Shown here one piece after another: positions 1 to 9,220 of a stretch of DNA of 51,477 nucleotides. The translations under genes were made by a program, and so were the position numbers. Every line of letters starts with the position of its first letter. Within the stretch, counting starts at the first letter, position 1. Source of the stretch: an uncultured Pirellulaceae bacterium (GTDB taxonomy: Bacteria > Planctomycetota > Planctomycetia > Pirellulales > Pirellulaceae). The DNA lies in assembly GCA_937929805.1 (NCBI GenBank), contig CALFUT010000070.1, positions 1 to 51,477 on the forward strand, written 5' to 3'. A model generated the notes under the pieces. The model was not told the origin of the DNA. It did no database searches and saw only the letters and a program-made list of their open reading frames with translations.

Positions 1-1
1 T

Positions 2-37
2 CGAGAACGTGAAGTCCAGAATTTTGCCTTCGACTGA
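2..37 (+). CDS. Possible 3' end of an upstream gene (partial)
   Basis: Eleven open codons (ending VQNFAFD) run in from the left edge to a TGA that directly abuts the ATG of the methyltransferase gene, in the same frame. This would fit the end of a co-transcribed upstream gene with translational coupling. It could equally be leader sequence, because eleven codons without a stop is weak evidence. No function can be given. Confidence 0.25.
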   Translation, partial: REREVQNFAFD

Positions 38-904
38 ATGAAGATTGAGCCAAAAAATTATCTCGACCAATTCCTTTGCGGCGATGCGATCGAGGTCGCT
101 CGGACGCTGCCGGACGATTGCGTCGATACGATCGTCACCAGCCCGCCTTACTTCCAACAGCGTGACTACGGCAGTGATTTGCAGATCGGAATCGAATCTA
201 CTCAGCAGGAATACATTCAACGTTTGGCGGATTTGTTCGAAGAACTTCGCCGAGTCGTTAAACCGACGGGATCGGCGTGGGTCGTGATCGGTGACAAATA
301 CCAAAAGGGCGAACTACTTGGAATTCCGTGGCGCGTTTGTTTTGGGCTCAAAGAGATCGGTTGGCAACTGAGAAGTGACTGTATCTGGCACAAGCCCAAC
401 GCAATGCCCTCCAGTGCGAAGACTCGGCCGACGACCGACCACGAGTACATCTTCTTCTTTAGTCACTCGAAAAAGTATCACTACGATGCTGATGCGATTC
501 GCGAGCCGCACGTGACGTTTTCAGAGAACTCGAAAATGAAAGGTGGCCGAAAGCATTTTGGCAAACGAGGCGGAACGCCCGAGCAAGGTAAAAACCAAGG
601 AGACAATAATCTCCATGATGGGCGTTGGGACCAAGCGTTTCATCCGTCGGGCCGCAACAAACGCACGGTCTGGTCGATTTCGCTGTCGAAATTTCGTGAG
701 GCTCATTTTGCCGTCTATCCTCCGCAGCTGGTGGAAACTTGCATCAAGGCAAGCTGTCCTGAAGGCGGCGTTGTGTTGGATCCGTTCTCCGGGGCAGGTA
801 CCACGGCGTTGGTGGCTCGCAGCCTAGGGCGGCACTTCATCGGCATCGATTGTGTTGATGAGTATTGCGATCTGGCTCGCCGCCGGTTGGACGACCGTCA
901 ATAG
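38..904 (+). CDS. Site-specific DNA methyltransferase (amino-MTase, beta class)
   Basis: Transfers a methyl group from S-adenosylmethionine to an exocyclic amino group of a base in DNA. The catalytic motif IV reads TSPPY at residues 34-38 and the AdoMet-binding motif I reads DPFSGAGTT from residue 248. Catalytic motif first and AdoMet motif last is the beta-class order. SPPY rather than DPPY is most often found in N4-cytosine enzymes, but the base cannot be decided from sequence. The 288-residue length is normal for a stand-alone enzyme. The ATG directly follows an in-frame TGA. No restriction endonuclease is visible downstream, so it is either an orphan regulatory methylase or its partner lies left of the window. 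The TAG stop (902-904) coincides with the left end of a repeat element. Confidence 0.9.
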   Translation: MKIEPKNYLDQFLCGDAIEVARTLPDDCVDTIVTSPPYFQQRDYGSDLQIGIESTQQEYIQRLADLFEELRRVVKPTGSAWVVIGDKYQKGELLGIPWRVCFGLKEIGWQLRSDCIWHKPNAMPSSAKTRPTTDHEYIFFFSHSKKYHYDADAIREPHVTFSENSKMKGGRKHFGKRGGTPEQGKNQGDNNLHDGRWDQAFHPSGRNKRTVWSISLSKFREAHFAVYPPQLVETCIKASCPEGGVVLDPFSGAGTTALVARSLGRHFIGIDCVDEYCDLARRRLDDRQ

Positions 905-1080
905 CTGGGCAGCGTGGTTTTCGCTGGATGAAGCCGATGCTTGGGAGGGGAAGGCTCCGTCCGCCCCGCTCGGATGGTTGGGCTTTTTGTTCCGCATGGC
1001 TCGGACGGAGCCTCGGCCCTCCCGATGACTCTACCGTCTTCAAAACATCGTTCAAATTGGAAAACTAGCGCTGCCCAACT
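903..1080. repeat. MITE-like dispersed repeat, copy A
   Basis: A roughly 178-bp element with terminal inverted repeats: AGCTGGGCAGCG at 903-914 and CGCTGCCCAACT at 1069-1080, 11 of 12 positions matching. Inside is a nested hairpin: GGGAGGG (943-949) with CCCTCCC (1017-1023), and GGCTCCGTCCG (953-963) with CGGACGGAGCC (1002-1012). A second copy of almost the same length lies at 5459-5635 and a remnant at 51306-51341. It has no coding capacity. The left end overlaps the methyltransferase TAG stop codon. Confidence 0.8.
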
Positions 1081-1445
1081 GGTAGTTATTCAACGCTTGC
1101 TTGACAACTTTCTGGGTGCCATGCCTTACGCTTGCGTGAAAGTGCTTACGCAAGCGTGAAGCATGGCACCCTACATCGATGTCGTATGGACAAGTAGCGT
1201 GTTTGGTCAAATGCACGGCAAGCATCGCTAGCACTCGAGCGAACACCGTTCTGGCAAATTGGGCAATGTTAAGTTGTACCAATTATTGAAAAGGTGCCGG
1301 AAATACTCATGGTGCCGGTCATCCCGAGTCGATGGATTGTGCTACATGAACAACTTTTGCGGGCGCTCATTGCGCTTGGTGTAGGTCGTTTGTGACGTCC
1401 ATTTTCCAGTTTTGATCGCGTCGGGCTAAAACCCGGGAGACATCG
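905..1445. other. Intergenic spacer with two repeat elements
   Basis: This 541-base spacer holds the MITE-like repeat and the long palindrome listed separately. From 1171 to 1445 I see no convincing gene or clear sigma-70 promoter. A GGGAGA stretch just before 1446 could serve as ribosome-binding site for the next gene. Confidence 0.6.
1115..1170. repeat. Long palindromic hairpin (REP-like)
   Basis: A 23-bp arm at 1115-1137 (starting GGTGCCATGC) pairs with 1148-1170 (ending GCATGGCACC) with two mismatches around a 10-base loop. There is no T-run, so it is not a standard intrinsic terminator. It differs in sequence from the repeat just upstream and looks like a separate REP-type palindrome. 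Confidence 0.75.
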
Positions 1446-4400
1446 ATGAAGATAAGATTGAGCCTAATCTGCATGGTCGCATTCCTGACTTCCATGAACG
1501 TCGCAGACGCTCAGTTACTGCACCACCATGCCGGCCGCGGTTTCCGGGGAGGCCAAGGACTTGCAACTGGAGGTGAATCAGCCTTTCGGCAGGTCAGTGG
1601 CGAGGTACAAGCTGGTGTTCCCGGTCGGTTTTGGTTTGAAGCCAACGTCGCGGATCGAGGATTGGGGTACCAAGGTTCATACTTGACCGTGGGCGGTAAG
1701 CGTCGACTGTTCGAGGACTTCTTGGACGGTCGATGGTTGTTTGAAGCTCAGCTTCACCACTCGATTGATGAAGACCAAGGCGATTTCTTTTCGAATATTG
1801 GAATCGAGCGGGTGTTCTCGATCCCCGCCGCGGGAGCCGATATCAGCTTGGGCGGTTGGTACGATTTTAATAGCGAGACAGATACCGGGTTCTCAAATCC
1901 GTTCCATCAGATCGGTGTCAGCGGAGCCATTAAGAGCCGCCGTTGGGACTTGTTGGCCAACGGATATTTTCCAATCGGAGAAACTGACTTTACGCTGGGC
2001 GATCCAACGGGCGAGACTCCCTTTGCACGAAATTTCATCCTGAGTTCGCCTGCGATCGACGCGGCACAAACCGGATTTGACGTGACCATGAGATGGCGTC
2101 CGAAACAATTGGCGTTCGCCAACGGTACCGTTGACTTCGGTGGTTATGGATATAAGTCTGACGAAATCGATTTCTTCGGTGGCGGCCGTGTACGTCTTGG
2201 TGTTCAAGTTTTACGTGGAGCCACGATCAGTGCCGAGGTCAACCACGACGAGCGATTTAATACGACAGGTGTGCTGAGCGTCGGTTGGACGTTTGGTGCC
2301 AACGGTGGCGTTGGCGGTGAATACGCCGGCATTGGTCGTGACCTTGAAGCGACACAACGAAATGACCATGTCGTTCGAGTGCTAACCGAGGCATCATTCG
2401 TTGTTAACCCGAACACTGGGTTGCCCTACAACGTTCTGCACGTCAACAACGAAGGTGGCGAGGACGGAATCAACGGACTTGGTACTTTCGAGCGTCCGTT
2501 CCTGACGCTTGCTGAAGCGGAGGCAGCAGGTTCCGCCGACGACGCAATCTTTGTCGCCTCGGGCGATGGGACGCCGAACGGTCTCGAGACTGGCTTGGCA
2601 TTGCAAAATCGTCAACTTTTGTTGGGTGATGGCGGCACGTATACCATTCCGAATGCAGCCACCGGTGGTGGTTTTCAGTTGGTGACGGATGGCGGAATCG
2701 GGCCAACGATCAGGAATCCACTAGGAACTTCTGTTGTCGAACTGGCTAACGGGAACCGTATCGCGGGTGTCACGATTGACGGCATTGGCACGAACAACGG
2801 CATCAACGGTAACAGCGTCAACAATCTGGCAATGGAAGATGTCAATGTCGTGAACGCCGGGTTGAATGGTGTTCGTTTGGACAATTTCACTGGCAATTTA
2901 GACATTCGTGACAGTAATTTCAGCGGCAATGGTGCATCGGGTCTTTTGGTTGACAACCTTACAGACAACACGGCCACGATCTTGCTGAACAACAATATCG
3001 CCTCGACTAACGGTTTGGACGGATTCACGTTCCAGCGTTCCGATCCAGCGTCAGCTTTCGATCCGGGGTCATTTATCCTTAACGCAAACACGACTAGCAA
3101 CAACTTTCGTCACGGTTTGTTCGTGAACAACTTCGCCAACACCTCGACGAACGGATTGAACATCCTGAATCATACCGCTGACGCGAACGTAAATACGGGT
3201 ATCGTGGTTGATACTGGAACCGGCAAGCTGAATATTCTTGCTCCGAACGTTACCAACAACTCGGTGAACGGCATTCGTATCACCGATTTCACTAGCGGCG
3301 TCGGTGACACCACGGTGATCGCTGGTGCAGGAAACAACAGTGGCCTGTTGGATGGCAACGGTCTTGGCGGTTCGAACTTGCTAATTGAGTTGACACAACC
3401 AAACTTAGTTCAGAACGTGTTGGTGACTGACATTGCGATCACGGGAAGTGGAGGTGCTGGTGTGGCCGTGTCCGCCACGGGTTCCGATACAGAACTGAAC
3501 TTCGATTTGAGAGACAACGTCTCGATTACTGATAACCTAGGTGACGGTATTTCTCTGGTATCAACGTTTGGTTCTACAATCAACGCAGATATTGGAAATC
3601 CAGATCTAACAACGGCTCCATTGCAGATCACGAACAACGCGTTTTTGAGCGGAGCGGGTATTTCGGTTCTCTCACAAGGTCTTGATGGTGAACTTGATCT
3701 TACTGCCGTCAATGCAAACATCAGCAACGTCGCGATCTTGAACGACGAAAACATTACGATTACCCCAGACGGTGTAGCAAATCTTGTTGGTGGCACGGTT
3801 GGTGTTGACATTGACTCAATAGGCAGCGCAATTGTCGATGTCGTGGTTGCCGACAGCAGCATCGGTAATCCAGCGGAAACTGCTGACCAACATGTTATCG
3901 ATGGTGTTGATATTCTTCTAGATAACGACAACAGCTTCAACCGAAAGCCAAATCGCGTGTTGCTCGATAATTTGGATGTGGTGGTCGGTTCTTCGGGTGA
4001 CCTGTTGGGCAACCTAGGAACTGGCGTGATTGTTACCACACTGGAAGATACGCTTTCAGACATTACGATCTCAGACTCGACCTTTCGGCCTAACAGCCAG
4101 CCGTTGGAGCCACTTGGACCAAATGATGGTGTGTTCGGTGACACGGTTGGAAAGAGTGGTATTGAGTTGACGGCGATAGGAGCTGCAGATTTTATTGACC
4201 CCGTAGATCCCATAGTGATGGGGCTTGGCCAAGGGTTAGCTGGTCCCGGAACGGTTGCGGCGGCCAACCCGGTTGGTATGGATGTCGTCAGCGATGGAAT
4301 GCATGACAACCTGACACAACTGACACTGCTGAATAACACGATTCGTGACTTTACGTTTGATGGTGTCGATATTGCCGCCTTTGGAGACGCACGCCTACTG

Positions 4401-5216
4401 CTCAATATTTCTGGAAACACCGTGGCAAACAATGGAGCTGGCCAAAATACGGATGCTGACGATGACAACGTCTTTGGCGAGGAACCACTGACTCCAGAAG
4501 AAGCTGCACCGAACACAACACAATTGACGTTCTTCGACGGTATCAACGTTGACGCCTTCGAAGCCAGTACCATTTCCGCCCGTATCCAAGGCAACTCGTT
4601 TCAAGATAATTTTGAGCGCGGTTTGAGTCTCAACACGTTCGATGACGCAACAGTCAATGCAATTGTTTCCGGTAATGGTTTCGCCGGCAACGATCGTGGT
4701 ACTGACGAGAATATTGATTCTCCGCTGTTGTCAGTTGGCGGTCCTACGCCTCCAGTAGGAGGCATTACGGGAGTGTTAGACTTTGAAGCCATCAACAATG
4801 AGGAATTCTACTTCCGTTCTTTCGAAACCCCTGTCTTTACCTTGACCGAGGATGAGTTTATGGACAGTGGAAATGGCGACCTGTTCGACCCTCTTGGCAT
4901 CGATGACGACGGAAACATGGGGGTGATTTTGTCGGATATGGGTACACCCGGAGTACGAATTCCGGGTAACGGTTTCAACGGTGCTGTAGATGTCGATGGA
5001 AATCCGATTCCAGCCGGAATGGACATTCTCGGCAATGTGATTCCAATTGGTCAGGCAACAATCAATCTAGCCGTGTTGAACAACGGATTCCAAAACGGTA
5101 CCGATATCCAAGATTTCTCTCTCGATGGGCTTGGTTTGACTCTGGGTGACTTTGGCTTCGCCGATGGCTTGATCGACACCGAGGAACTTCTCTTCCTCAA
5201 CCGATGCATTCCTTAA
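1446..5216 (+). CDS. Inverse-autotransporter-like outer-membrane protein with beta-helix passenger
   Basis: A 1256-residue exported protein. Residues 1-22 form a signal peptide (cleavage near ADA-Q). Residues about 48-285 are rich in alternating aromatic/polar strands and Gly turns and read like a 12-strand outer-membrane barrel of the intimin/invasin (type Ve) kind; a short RNDHVVRV linker follows at about 306. From about 330 to the end are repeated short strands ending in Asn/Asp/Gly turns (NNxxx, SGNGASGL, ADANVNTG) typical of a right-handed parallel beta-helix. Barrel first and passenger last is the inverse-autotransporter order. No catalytic motif was recognised, so adhesion or a surface role is an inference. 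It stands alone, with repeat elements on both sides. Alternative: a generic beta-helix protein whose N-terminal strands are not membrane-inserted. Confidence 0.8.
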   Translation: MKIRLSLICMVAFLTSMNVADAQLLHHHAGRGFRGGQGLATGGESAFRQVSGEVQAGVPGRFWFEANVADRGLGYQGSYLTVGGKRRLFEDFLDGRWLFEAQLHHSIDEDQGDFFSNIGIERVFSIPAAGADISLGGWYDFNSETDTGFSNPFHQIGVSGAIKSRRWDLLANGYFPIGETDFTLGDPTGETPFARNFILSSPAIDAAQTGFDVTMRWRPKQLAFANGTVDFGGYGYKSDEIDFFGGGRVRLGVQVLRGATISAEVNHDERFNTTGVLSVGWTFGANGGVGGEYAGIGRDLEATQRNDHVVRVLTEASFVVNPNTGLPYNVLHVNNEGGEDGINGLGTFERPFLTLAEAEAAGSADDAIFVASGDGTPNGLETGLALQNRQLLLGDGGTYTIPNAATGGGFQLVTDGGIGPTIRNPLGTSVVELANGNRIAGVTIDGIGTNNGINGNSVNNLAMEDVNVVNAGLNGVRLDNFTGNLDIRDSNFSGNGASGLLVDNLTDNTATILLNNNIASTNGLDGFTFQRSDPASAFDPGSFILNANTTSNNFRHGLFVNNFANTSTNGLNILNHTADANVNTGIVVDTGTGKLNILAPNVTNNSVNGIRITDFTSGVGDTTVIAGAGNNSGLLDGNGLGGSNLLIELTQPNLVQNVLVTDIAITGSGGAGVAVSATGSDTELNFDLRDNVSITDNLGDGISLVSTFGSTINADIGNPDLTTAPLQITNNAFLSGAGISVLSQGLDGELDLTAVNANISNVAILNDENITITPDGVANLVGGTVGVDIDSIGSAIVDVVVADSSIGNPAETADQHVIDGVDILLDNDNSFNRKPNRVLLDNLDVVVGSSGDLLGNLGTGVIVTTLEDTLSDITISDSTFRPNSQPLEPLGPNDGVFGDTVGKSGIELTAIGAADFIDPVDPIVMGLGQGLAGPGTVAAANPVGMDVVSDGMHDNLTQLTLLNNTIRDFTFDGVDIAAFGDARLLLNISGNTVANNGAGQNTDADDDNVFGEEPLTPEEAAPNTTQLTFFDGINVDAFEASTISARIQGNSFQDNFERGLSLNTFDDATVNAIVSGNGFAGNDRGTDENIDSPLLSVGGPTPPVGGITGVLDFEAINNEEFYFRSFETPVFTLTEDEFMDSGNGDLFDPLGIDDDGNMGVILSDMGTPGVRIPGNGFNGAVDVDGNPIPAGMDILGNVIPIGQATINLAVLNNGFQNGTDIQDFSLDGLGLTLGDFGFADGLIDTEELLFLNRCIP

Positions 5217-5632
5217 GCTAGAGAGCTATCGCGAAGCCCGGACGGAACCGGCCTTCGCCCACTGTATTGGCTTCGGTGTAACAAGGGATCGCGCTTGATC
5301 CTGAGGTGTTGACTGACAAAGTTGGAACGATTTAACCAAGTGGCATCGCGTCGCACGTAGAGTGGCCAACTAAAAACGAATGCGAATTGAAATCTAATTT
5401 CACGAGTCGTTCGTTCGTGCCAGCGATGGGTTCTGAGCCCTGAAATCTCTTCACTTCAAATTTGACACGGCCACTTTAGTTGAATGAAACCGATGTTTGG
5501 GAGGGGAAGGCTCCGTCCGCCCCGCTTTAATGGTTGAGCTCTTTGCTTCGCACGGCTCGGGCGGAGCCTCACCCTCCCGGCGACGCGCCGCCATAAAACA
5601 ACGGTGAAAATAGAAAAACGTGCTCTGTCCAA
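5217..5632. other. Convergent spacer between beta-helix gene and sensor kinase
   Basis: The 416-base spacer contains the hairpin at 5231-5258 and repeat copy B from 5459. Between 5260 and 5458 nothing gene-like was seen, only a small GGATC/GATCC stem at 5286-5301. Confidence 0.6.
5231..5258 (+). terminator. Hairpin just after the beta-helix gene
   Basis: GCGAAGCCCGG pairs with CCGGCCTTCGC (one mismatch) around a 6-base loop, 15 bases after the stop codon. No U-run follows, so intrinsic termination is uncertain; it may instead protect the 3' end of the mRNA. Confidence 0.4.
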
Positions 5633-5635
5633 CTA
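5459..5635. repeat. MITE-like dispersed repeat, copy B
   Basis: Close relative of copy A in the same orientation. It shares the GGGAGGGGAAGGCTCCGTCC core (from 5499), with the internal hairpin GGCTCCGTCCG (5509-5519) against CGGGCGGAGCC (5558-5568) and GGGAGGG against CCCTCCC (5572-5578). The right end is CTCTGTCCAACTA. The left end is a diverged inverted repeat near AATTTGACACGG. The right end overlaps the TAG stop codon of the sensor kinase gene (5633-5635, read on the minus strand). Confidence 0.8.
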
Positions 5636-8536
5636 ACTCTTCTCCACAAACGCTTCCACTTCCTGCTTCACCGCTTCCCAGTCGGCGTCCAATTGGTCGA
5701 GCAACCGATCTTCGTCGGGCATGATGCCGGCCTCGCCCATCCGTTCTAGCGCCAACGCGGGTTCGCGAATGAGATCGATTCCAAGGAATAACACCGATCC
5801 CTTGAGTGCATGGGCCGAGATGCGAAGGCGTCCCGCGTCATTGTCGGCGATGGATTGTTTGACATTGCCAATCATGTCCGGCCCCGCATCGATCAATGTC
5901 TGAGCCACAATTTTCAGCAGGTCTTGGTCGTTGTTGACTGCTTGAGCCGCCACGTCCCAATCGATAATCTTTTGCGGTGTTTGGTCCACGCTCATGTTTG
6001 GTGTCTCCTTGGGGGCAGAATCAGGCGTTGATTGGTTTTGGCCGGAGGTCAAGTCTTCCAGCATTTTTCGAAGTTCGGCAATTCGGATTGGTTTGGACAT
6101 GTAGTCGTCCATTCCAGCATCAAGGCAATCCTGCCGATCCCTAGCACGTGCGTGAGCCGTCATGGCGACGATAATGGTATGACCAGTCCGCCCCGTCCCA
6201 CGATCTTTGGACTCGATTTTTCGAATCGCCCGAGTCGCCTCTAGTCCGTCCATTTCCGGCATTTGAACGTCCATCAGAATCGCATCAAACTTTTTTTGCT
6301 GCCACAGCTCCAACGCTTCGCGGCCATGGTTGGCGACCGTGACTTGATGCCCGAACGATTCAAGAATCCCAACTGCCAGTTTTTGGTTAACGATATTATC
6401 CTCGGCCAACAGCAAGTCGAGTGACCTAGCCGCTTCGACGGTCTGTTCCGATGCGCTATCTGCTCGGTCGGAACTTGCTTGCTTTGCCAACGGGATCTTG
6501 AGTGCTGCGACAACTGCCTCAAAGACTTCGGCCTGTTTGACCGGTTTGGTTAATCTACCGACGATCCCCAGTTCCTTCATTCGGGCAGCGTGGTCCGGCT
6601 TCATGCCCGACGTCAGCATGATGACCGTCGCGCCAGCGATTTTGCGATCGTCTCTAATTTGCTGAACGAAATCCAGACCGTTGACGTGAGGCATTTGGAA
6701 GTCGGTAACGACCAGCGGCAACGGTTTGCCGGCCTGCTGAGTCTTCTTCAGGTTCGCGATTGCCTCGGCGGGTGTCTTGATGCTTTCGGGCCGCATGCCC
6801 CAGCCGCTGAGCATGTCGCAAAGAATACGCCGGTTGGTGTCGTTGTCGTCCACAATCAACGCACGCATTCCAACGAGTGCCTTGATCCGTTTGGCAACTT
6901 CTTCCGCATCAGCTTCTTCGACTTTCATGGTGGCGTCGAAGATGAACTTACTGCCTTTGCCTAGTTCACTTTCGACGGCGATCGATCCATTCATCAGCTC
7001 GATCAACTTTTTCGAGATCGATAGTCCAAGCCCGGTGCCGCCGTATTGACGCGTGGTCGATGAGTCCGCTTGTTCGAAGTCCTCAAAAACTGAGTCCAAT
7101 TTGTCCTTCGCGATCCCGATTCCAGAGTCCCGCACTTGGAACTCGAGAGTGACCGAATCAGCTGAACGGTTTTTCGCGATCACTTCGAGGACGACTTCGC
7201 CTTCGCTGGTGAACTTGATCGCGTTCCCAAGTAAGTTAACCAGAACTTGTCGCAAGCGGGCTCTGTCTGCGATCAGTCGATGAGGAACATCATTCGCCAC
7301 CGAAAAAAGCAGCTCAAGATCTTTGTTCTGGGCTCTGACCGAAAGCGTGCGGACGGTGTCTCCAACAAGATCGCGAAGATCAAACGGTTGAGGGTCGAGT
7401 TCGAATTTTCCCGCCTCGATTTTGGAAAAATCGAGAATGTGGTTGATCAGTTCCAGCAAAGATTCGCCGGACGACAACACCATGTTGAGGTATTCGCGTT
7501 GGTAGTCTGCCAAGTCTGTGTCGAGCAAAAGTTCGGAAATTCCGATCACGGCATTCATCGGCGTGCGAATTTCGTGGCTCATGTTTGCCAAGAATTCACT
7601 TTTTGCTCGATTCGCTTGGTCCGCCTCCTCTTTTGCTTTCCGCAATGCCTCTTCGGCACGAATCTGAGCCGTCACGTTACGCGAGATTCCAAAAGTGCCA
7701 ACGATGTTTCCCGCTTGATCGCGGAGCGGCATCTTCGTGGTTGACGCCCACGTGTCGGGCGAGTCGTCCCACGTTTCTTTTTCGATTTTGCCATGGATCG
7801 GCTTGCCTGTACGCATGATTTCCAGTTCGTCTTTTCGAGCCGCCTGCGCGTGTTCGTGGCTGAAAATATCCGCGTCCGTTTTGCCCAAGATCTCGTCGGG
7901 CGAGTTGTAACCGAACTTGATCGCTTGGGCTTGACTGCCGCGAATGAAACGACTGCCGACGTCTTTGAAGTAGATTGAATCGGGTATGTGATCCATCAAC
8001 GACTGCAATAAGTATCCCTCATGCGCCGCGGTGGCTTCGGCACGCTTGCGAAGCGTAACGTCCCAAAACACGGCCTTGGTGCCCACAATGTTTTCGCGTG
8101 CGTCACGCAAAGGTGATTTGCGAACTTCGACAAATGTCTTTCCCTCAATCGGATCGGAATCGCGCGGTGCACGTGCGGATTGGTCGGTTTCGATGACTTC
8201 GATGTCGCGAAACACATTGCCGGTTTCCATGACGTATTTGTCATCGGCTCGATACTTTTCGGCAAGCTGTTTTGGAAACAGATCGAAATCGGTTTTTCCA
8301 TAAAGCTGCGATGCGGGCTTGTCGAGCATTTTAGCGAATGCTTCATTCAAGTAGATCAGCTGACCGTCGGCATTTTTACAAACGACGCAGATCGGCAGTC
8401 GGTCAGCCAGCTGAGCAAAGAAGTCTGCCGGTGGACGAGGAAGCGCGGATGCAGTCCAAGATACGGGTCCGTTTTTCTCGAGGCCCTGTTCCAGACTCGA
8501 TTCGTCGCCCGGTTGAGAATTATCTACGTTGGTCAT
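5633..8536 (-). CDS. Hybrid sensor histidine kinase (PAS-PAS-HisKA-HATPase-REC-REC-Hpt)
   Basis: A 967-residue phosphorelay protein with no membrane segment. Two PAS domains (about 38-165 and 175-295) precede a short coiled coil. The dimerisation domain carries the phospho-accepting His321 in SHEIRTP. The ATPase domain has its N box near 433-440 (LVNLLGNAI) and glycine boxes at 470-475 and 499-504. The first receiver domain has D563/D564, phospho-acceptor D612 and K664; the second has E712/D713, D756 and K815. A C-terminal Hpt domain has His909 in SAHALKGS. All phosphotransfer residues are present, giving a full His-Asp-His relay in one chain. The output regulator is not adjacent. The input is probably cytosolic (redox, small ligand or light through PAS), but no cofactor-binding signature is clear. 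Confidence 0.95.
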   Translation of the reverse strand: MTNVDNSQPGDESSLEQGLEKNGPVSWTASALPRPPADFFAQLADRLPICVVCKNADGQLIYLNEAFAKMLDKPASQLYGKTDFDLFPKQLAEKYRADDKYVMETGNVFRDIEVIETDQSARAPRDSDPIEGKTFVEVRKSPLRDARENIVGTKAVFWDVTLRKRAEATAAHEGYLLQSLMDHIPDSIYFKDVGSRFIRGSQAQAIKFGYNSPDEILGKTDADIFSHEHAQAARKDELEIMRTGKPIHGKIEKETWDDSPDTWASTTKMPLRDQAGNIVGTFGISRNVTAQIRAEEALRKAKEEADQANRAKSEFLANMSHEIRTPMNAVIGISELLLDTDLADYQREYLNMVLSSGESLLELINHILDFSKIEAGKFELDPQPFDLRDLVGDTVRTLSVRAQNKDLELLFSVANDVPHRLIADRARLRQVLVNLLGNAIKFTSEGEVVLEVIAKNRSADSVTLEFQVRDSGIGIAKDKLDSVFEDFEQADSSTTRQYGGTGLGLSISKKLIELMNGSIAVESELGKGSKFIFDATMKVEEADAEEVAKRIKALVGMRALIVDDNDTNRRILCDMLSGWGMRPESIKTPAEAIANLKKTQQAGKPLPLVVTDFQMPHVNGLDFVQQIRDDRKIAGATVIMLTSGMKPDHAARMKELGIVGRLTKPVKQAEVFEAVVAALKIPLAKQASSDRADSASEQTVEAARSLDLLLAEDNIVNQKLAVGILESFGHQVTVANHGREALELWQQKKFDAILMDVQMPEMDGLEATRAIRKIESKDRGTGRTGHTIIVAMTAHARARDRQDCLDAGMDDYMSKPIRIAELRKMLEDLTSGQNQSTPDSAPKETPNMSVDQTPQKIIDWDVAAQAVNNDQDLLKIVAQTLIDAGPDMIGNVKQSIADNDAGRLRISAHALKGSVLFLGIDLIREPALALERMGEAGIMPDEDRLLDQLDADWEAVKQEVEAFVEKS

Positions 8537-8592
8537 GGTAGCACTCCGGCGTGGTTGATCATGGTCGACCGTTCAACGCTAGTCTGACAATG

Positions 8593-8598
8593 ATTGTA
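8593..8598 (-). promoter_or_regulatory. Possible -10 box for the sensor kinase gene
   Basis: Read on the minus strand, TACAAT lies 57 bases upstream of the kinase ATG. A weak -35 candidate (CGGTTG) sits 16 bases further upstream. The -10 is good but the -35 is poor. Confidence 0.25.
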
Positions 8599-8757
8599 GC
8601 AGAGTTTTTCTACGCAACCGCTGATTGAAGCCAATTTGCGGTTGGTAAAACGAGTGATCTCCTGCGGCAGAACCATTTGGCGTGAACCTGTTCCGGTTGC
8701 CCATCTAAGGGAAACTTGTGAAGATTGTGTTTCGAAGTTGAACTCCCCGAGTTAGAA

Positions 8758-8970
8758 ATGTCACTAGACGAACAACTGAAATCTGAAAGATCGATTCTTA
8801 ACCGTCCCTACGTCTTGGTGGCCGTTGGGTTTGGGCTGGGCTATCTGGCAAGATTGGTGCTCGGACCGCCTGCGGGCGAACTAGAGGCGGTTCACCGCAG
8901 GTTTGAGCGACCGATGCCTGTCGCGAAACCCGAGGTCGATGTGCCGCTGGATCGTGAAACCGGTTCGTAG
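8758..8970 (+). CDS. Small predicted single-pass membrane protein
   Basis: A 70-residue frame starting at ATG 8758 (MSLDEQLK). A TTG 33 bases upstream would extend it. A hydrophobic stretch rich in Gly and Val at about residues 18-38 could span the membrane, followed by a polar Arg/Pro-rich tail. No family was recognised. It points the same way as the protease gene 250 bases downstream but is separated from it by a promoter-like sequence. It may be a chance frame; the charge distribution and Met position make it plausible. Confidence 0.4.
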   Translation: MSLDEQLKSERSILNRPYVLVAVGFGLGYLARLVLGPPAGELEAVHRRFERPMPVAKPEVDVPLDRETGS

Positions 8971-9018
8971 CCGCCCGGATGACGTTCGGGCTTTGCAAAT
9001 AATCAGAGACTGGAAAAT

Positions 9019-9046
9019 TTGAATTCAACGGGGTGATGGCTATACT
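9019..9046 (+). promoter_or_regulatory. Sigma-70-type promoter for the protease gene
   Basis: TTGAAT (9019-9024) and TATACT (9041-9046) are separated by 16 bases. The position, about 170 bases before the protease ATG, would give a long leader. The match is good but not proven. Confidence 0.4.
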
Positions 9047-9220
9047 AAGGTCATAAGCGTTGCAGAGATGATTTTGGATTCGGTAATACGGATCGGTGTC
9101 GGGTCGAACATGGCACTCGCGAAATAATAACCTACCGACTTCTTTGGCCATTGGGCGAGGAATCCGTCCTCGTTTCGCGTGCTCAAATCGGTCATTTACT
9201 TTCTGGCGAGTGCTTGGCAC

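Noticed and set aside
3410-4594. 394-codon minus-strand frame inside the beta-helix gene
   Set aside because: It is the antisense shadow of repetitive beta-helix coding sequence. It has a low-complexity Ser/Pro/Thr-rich composition and no motif.
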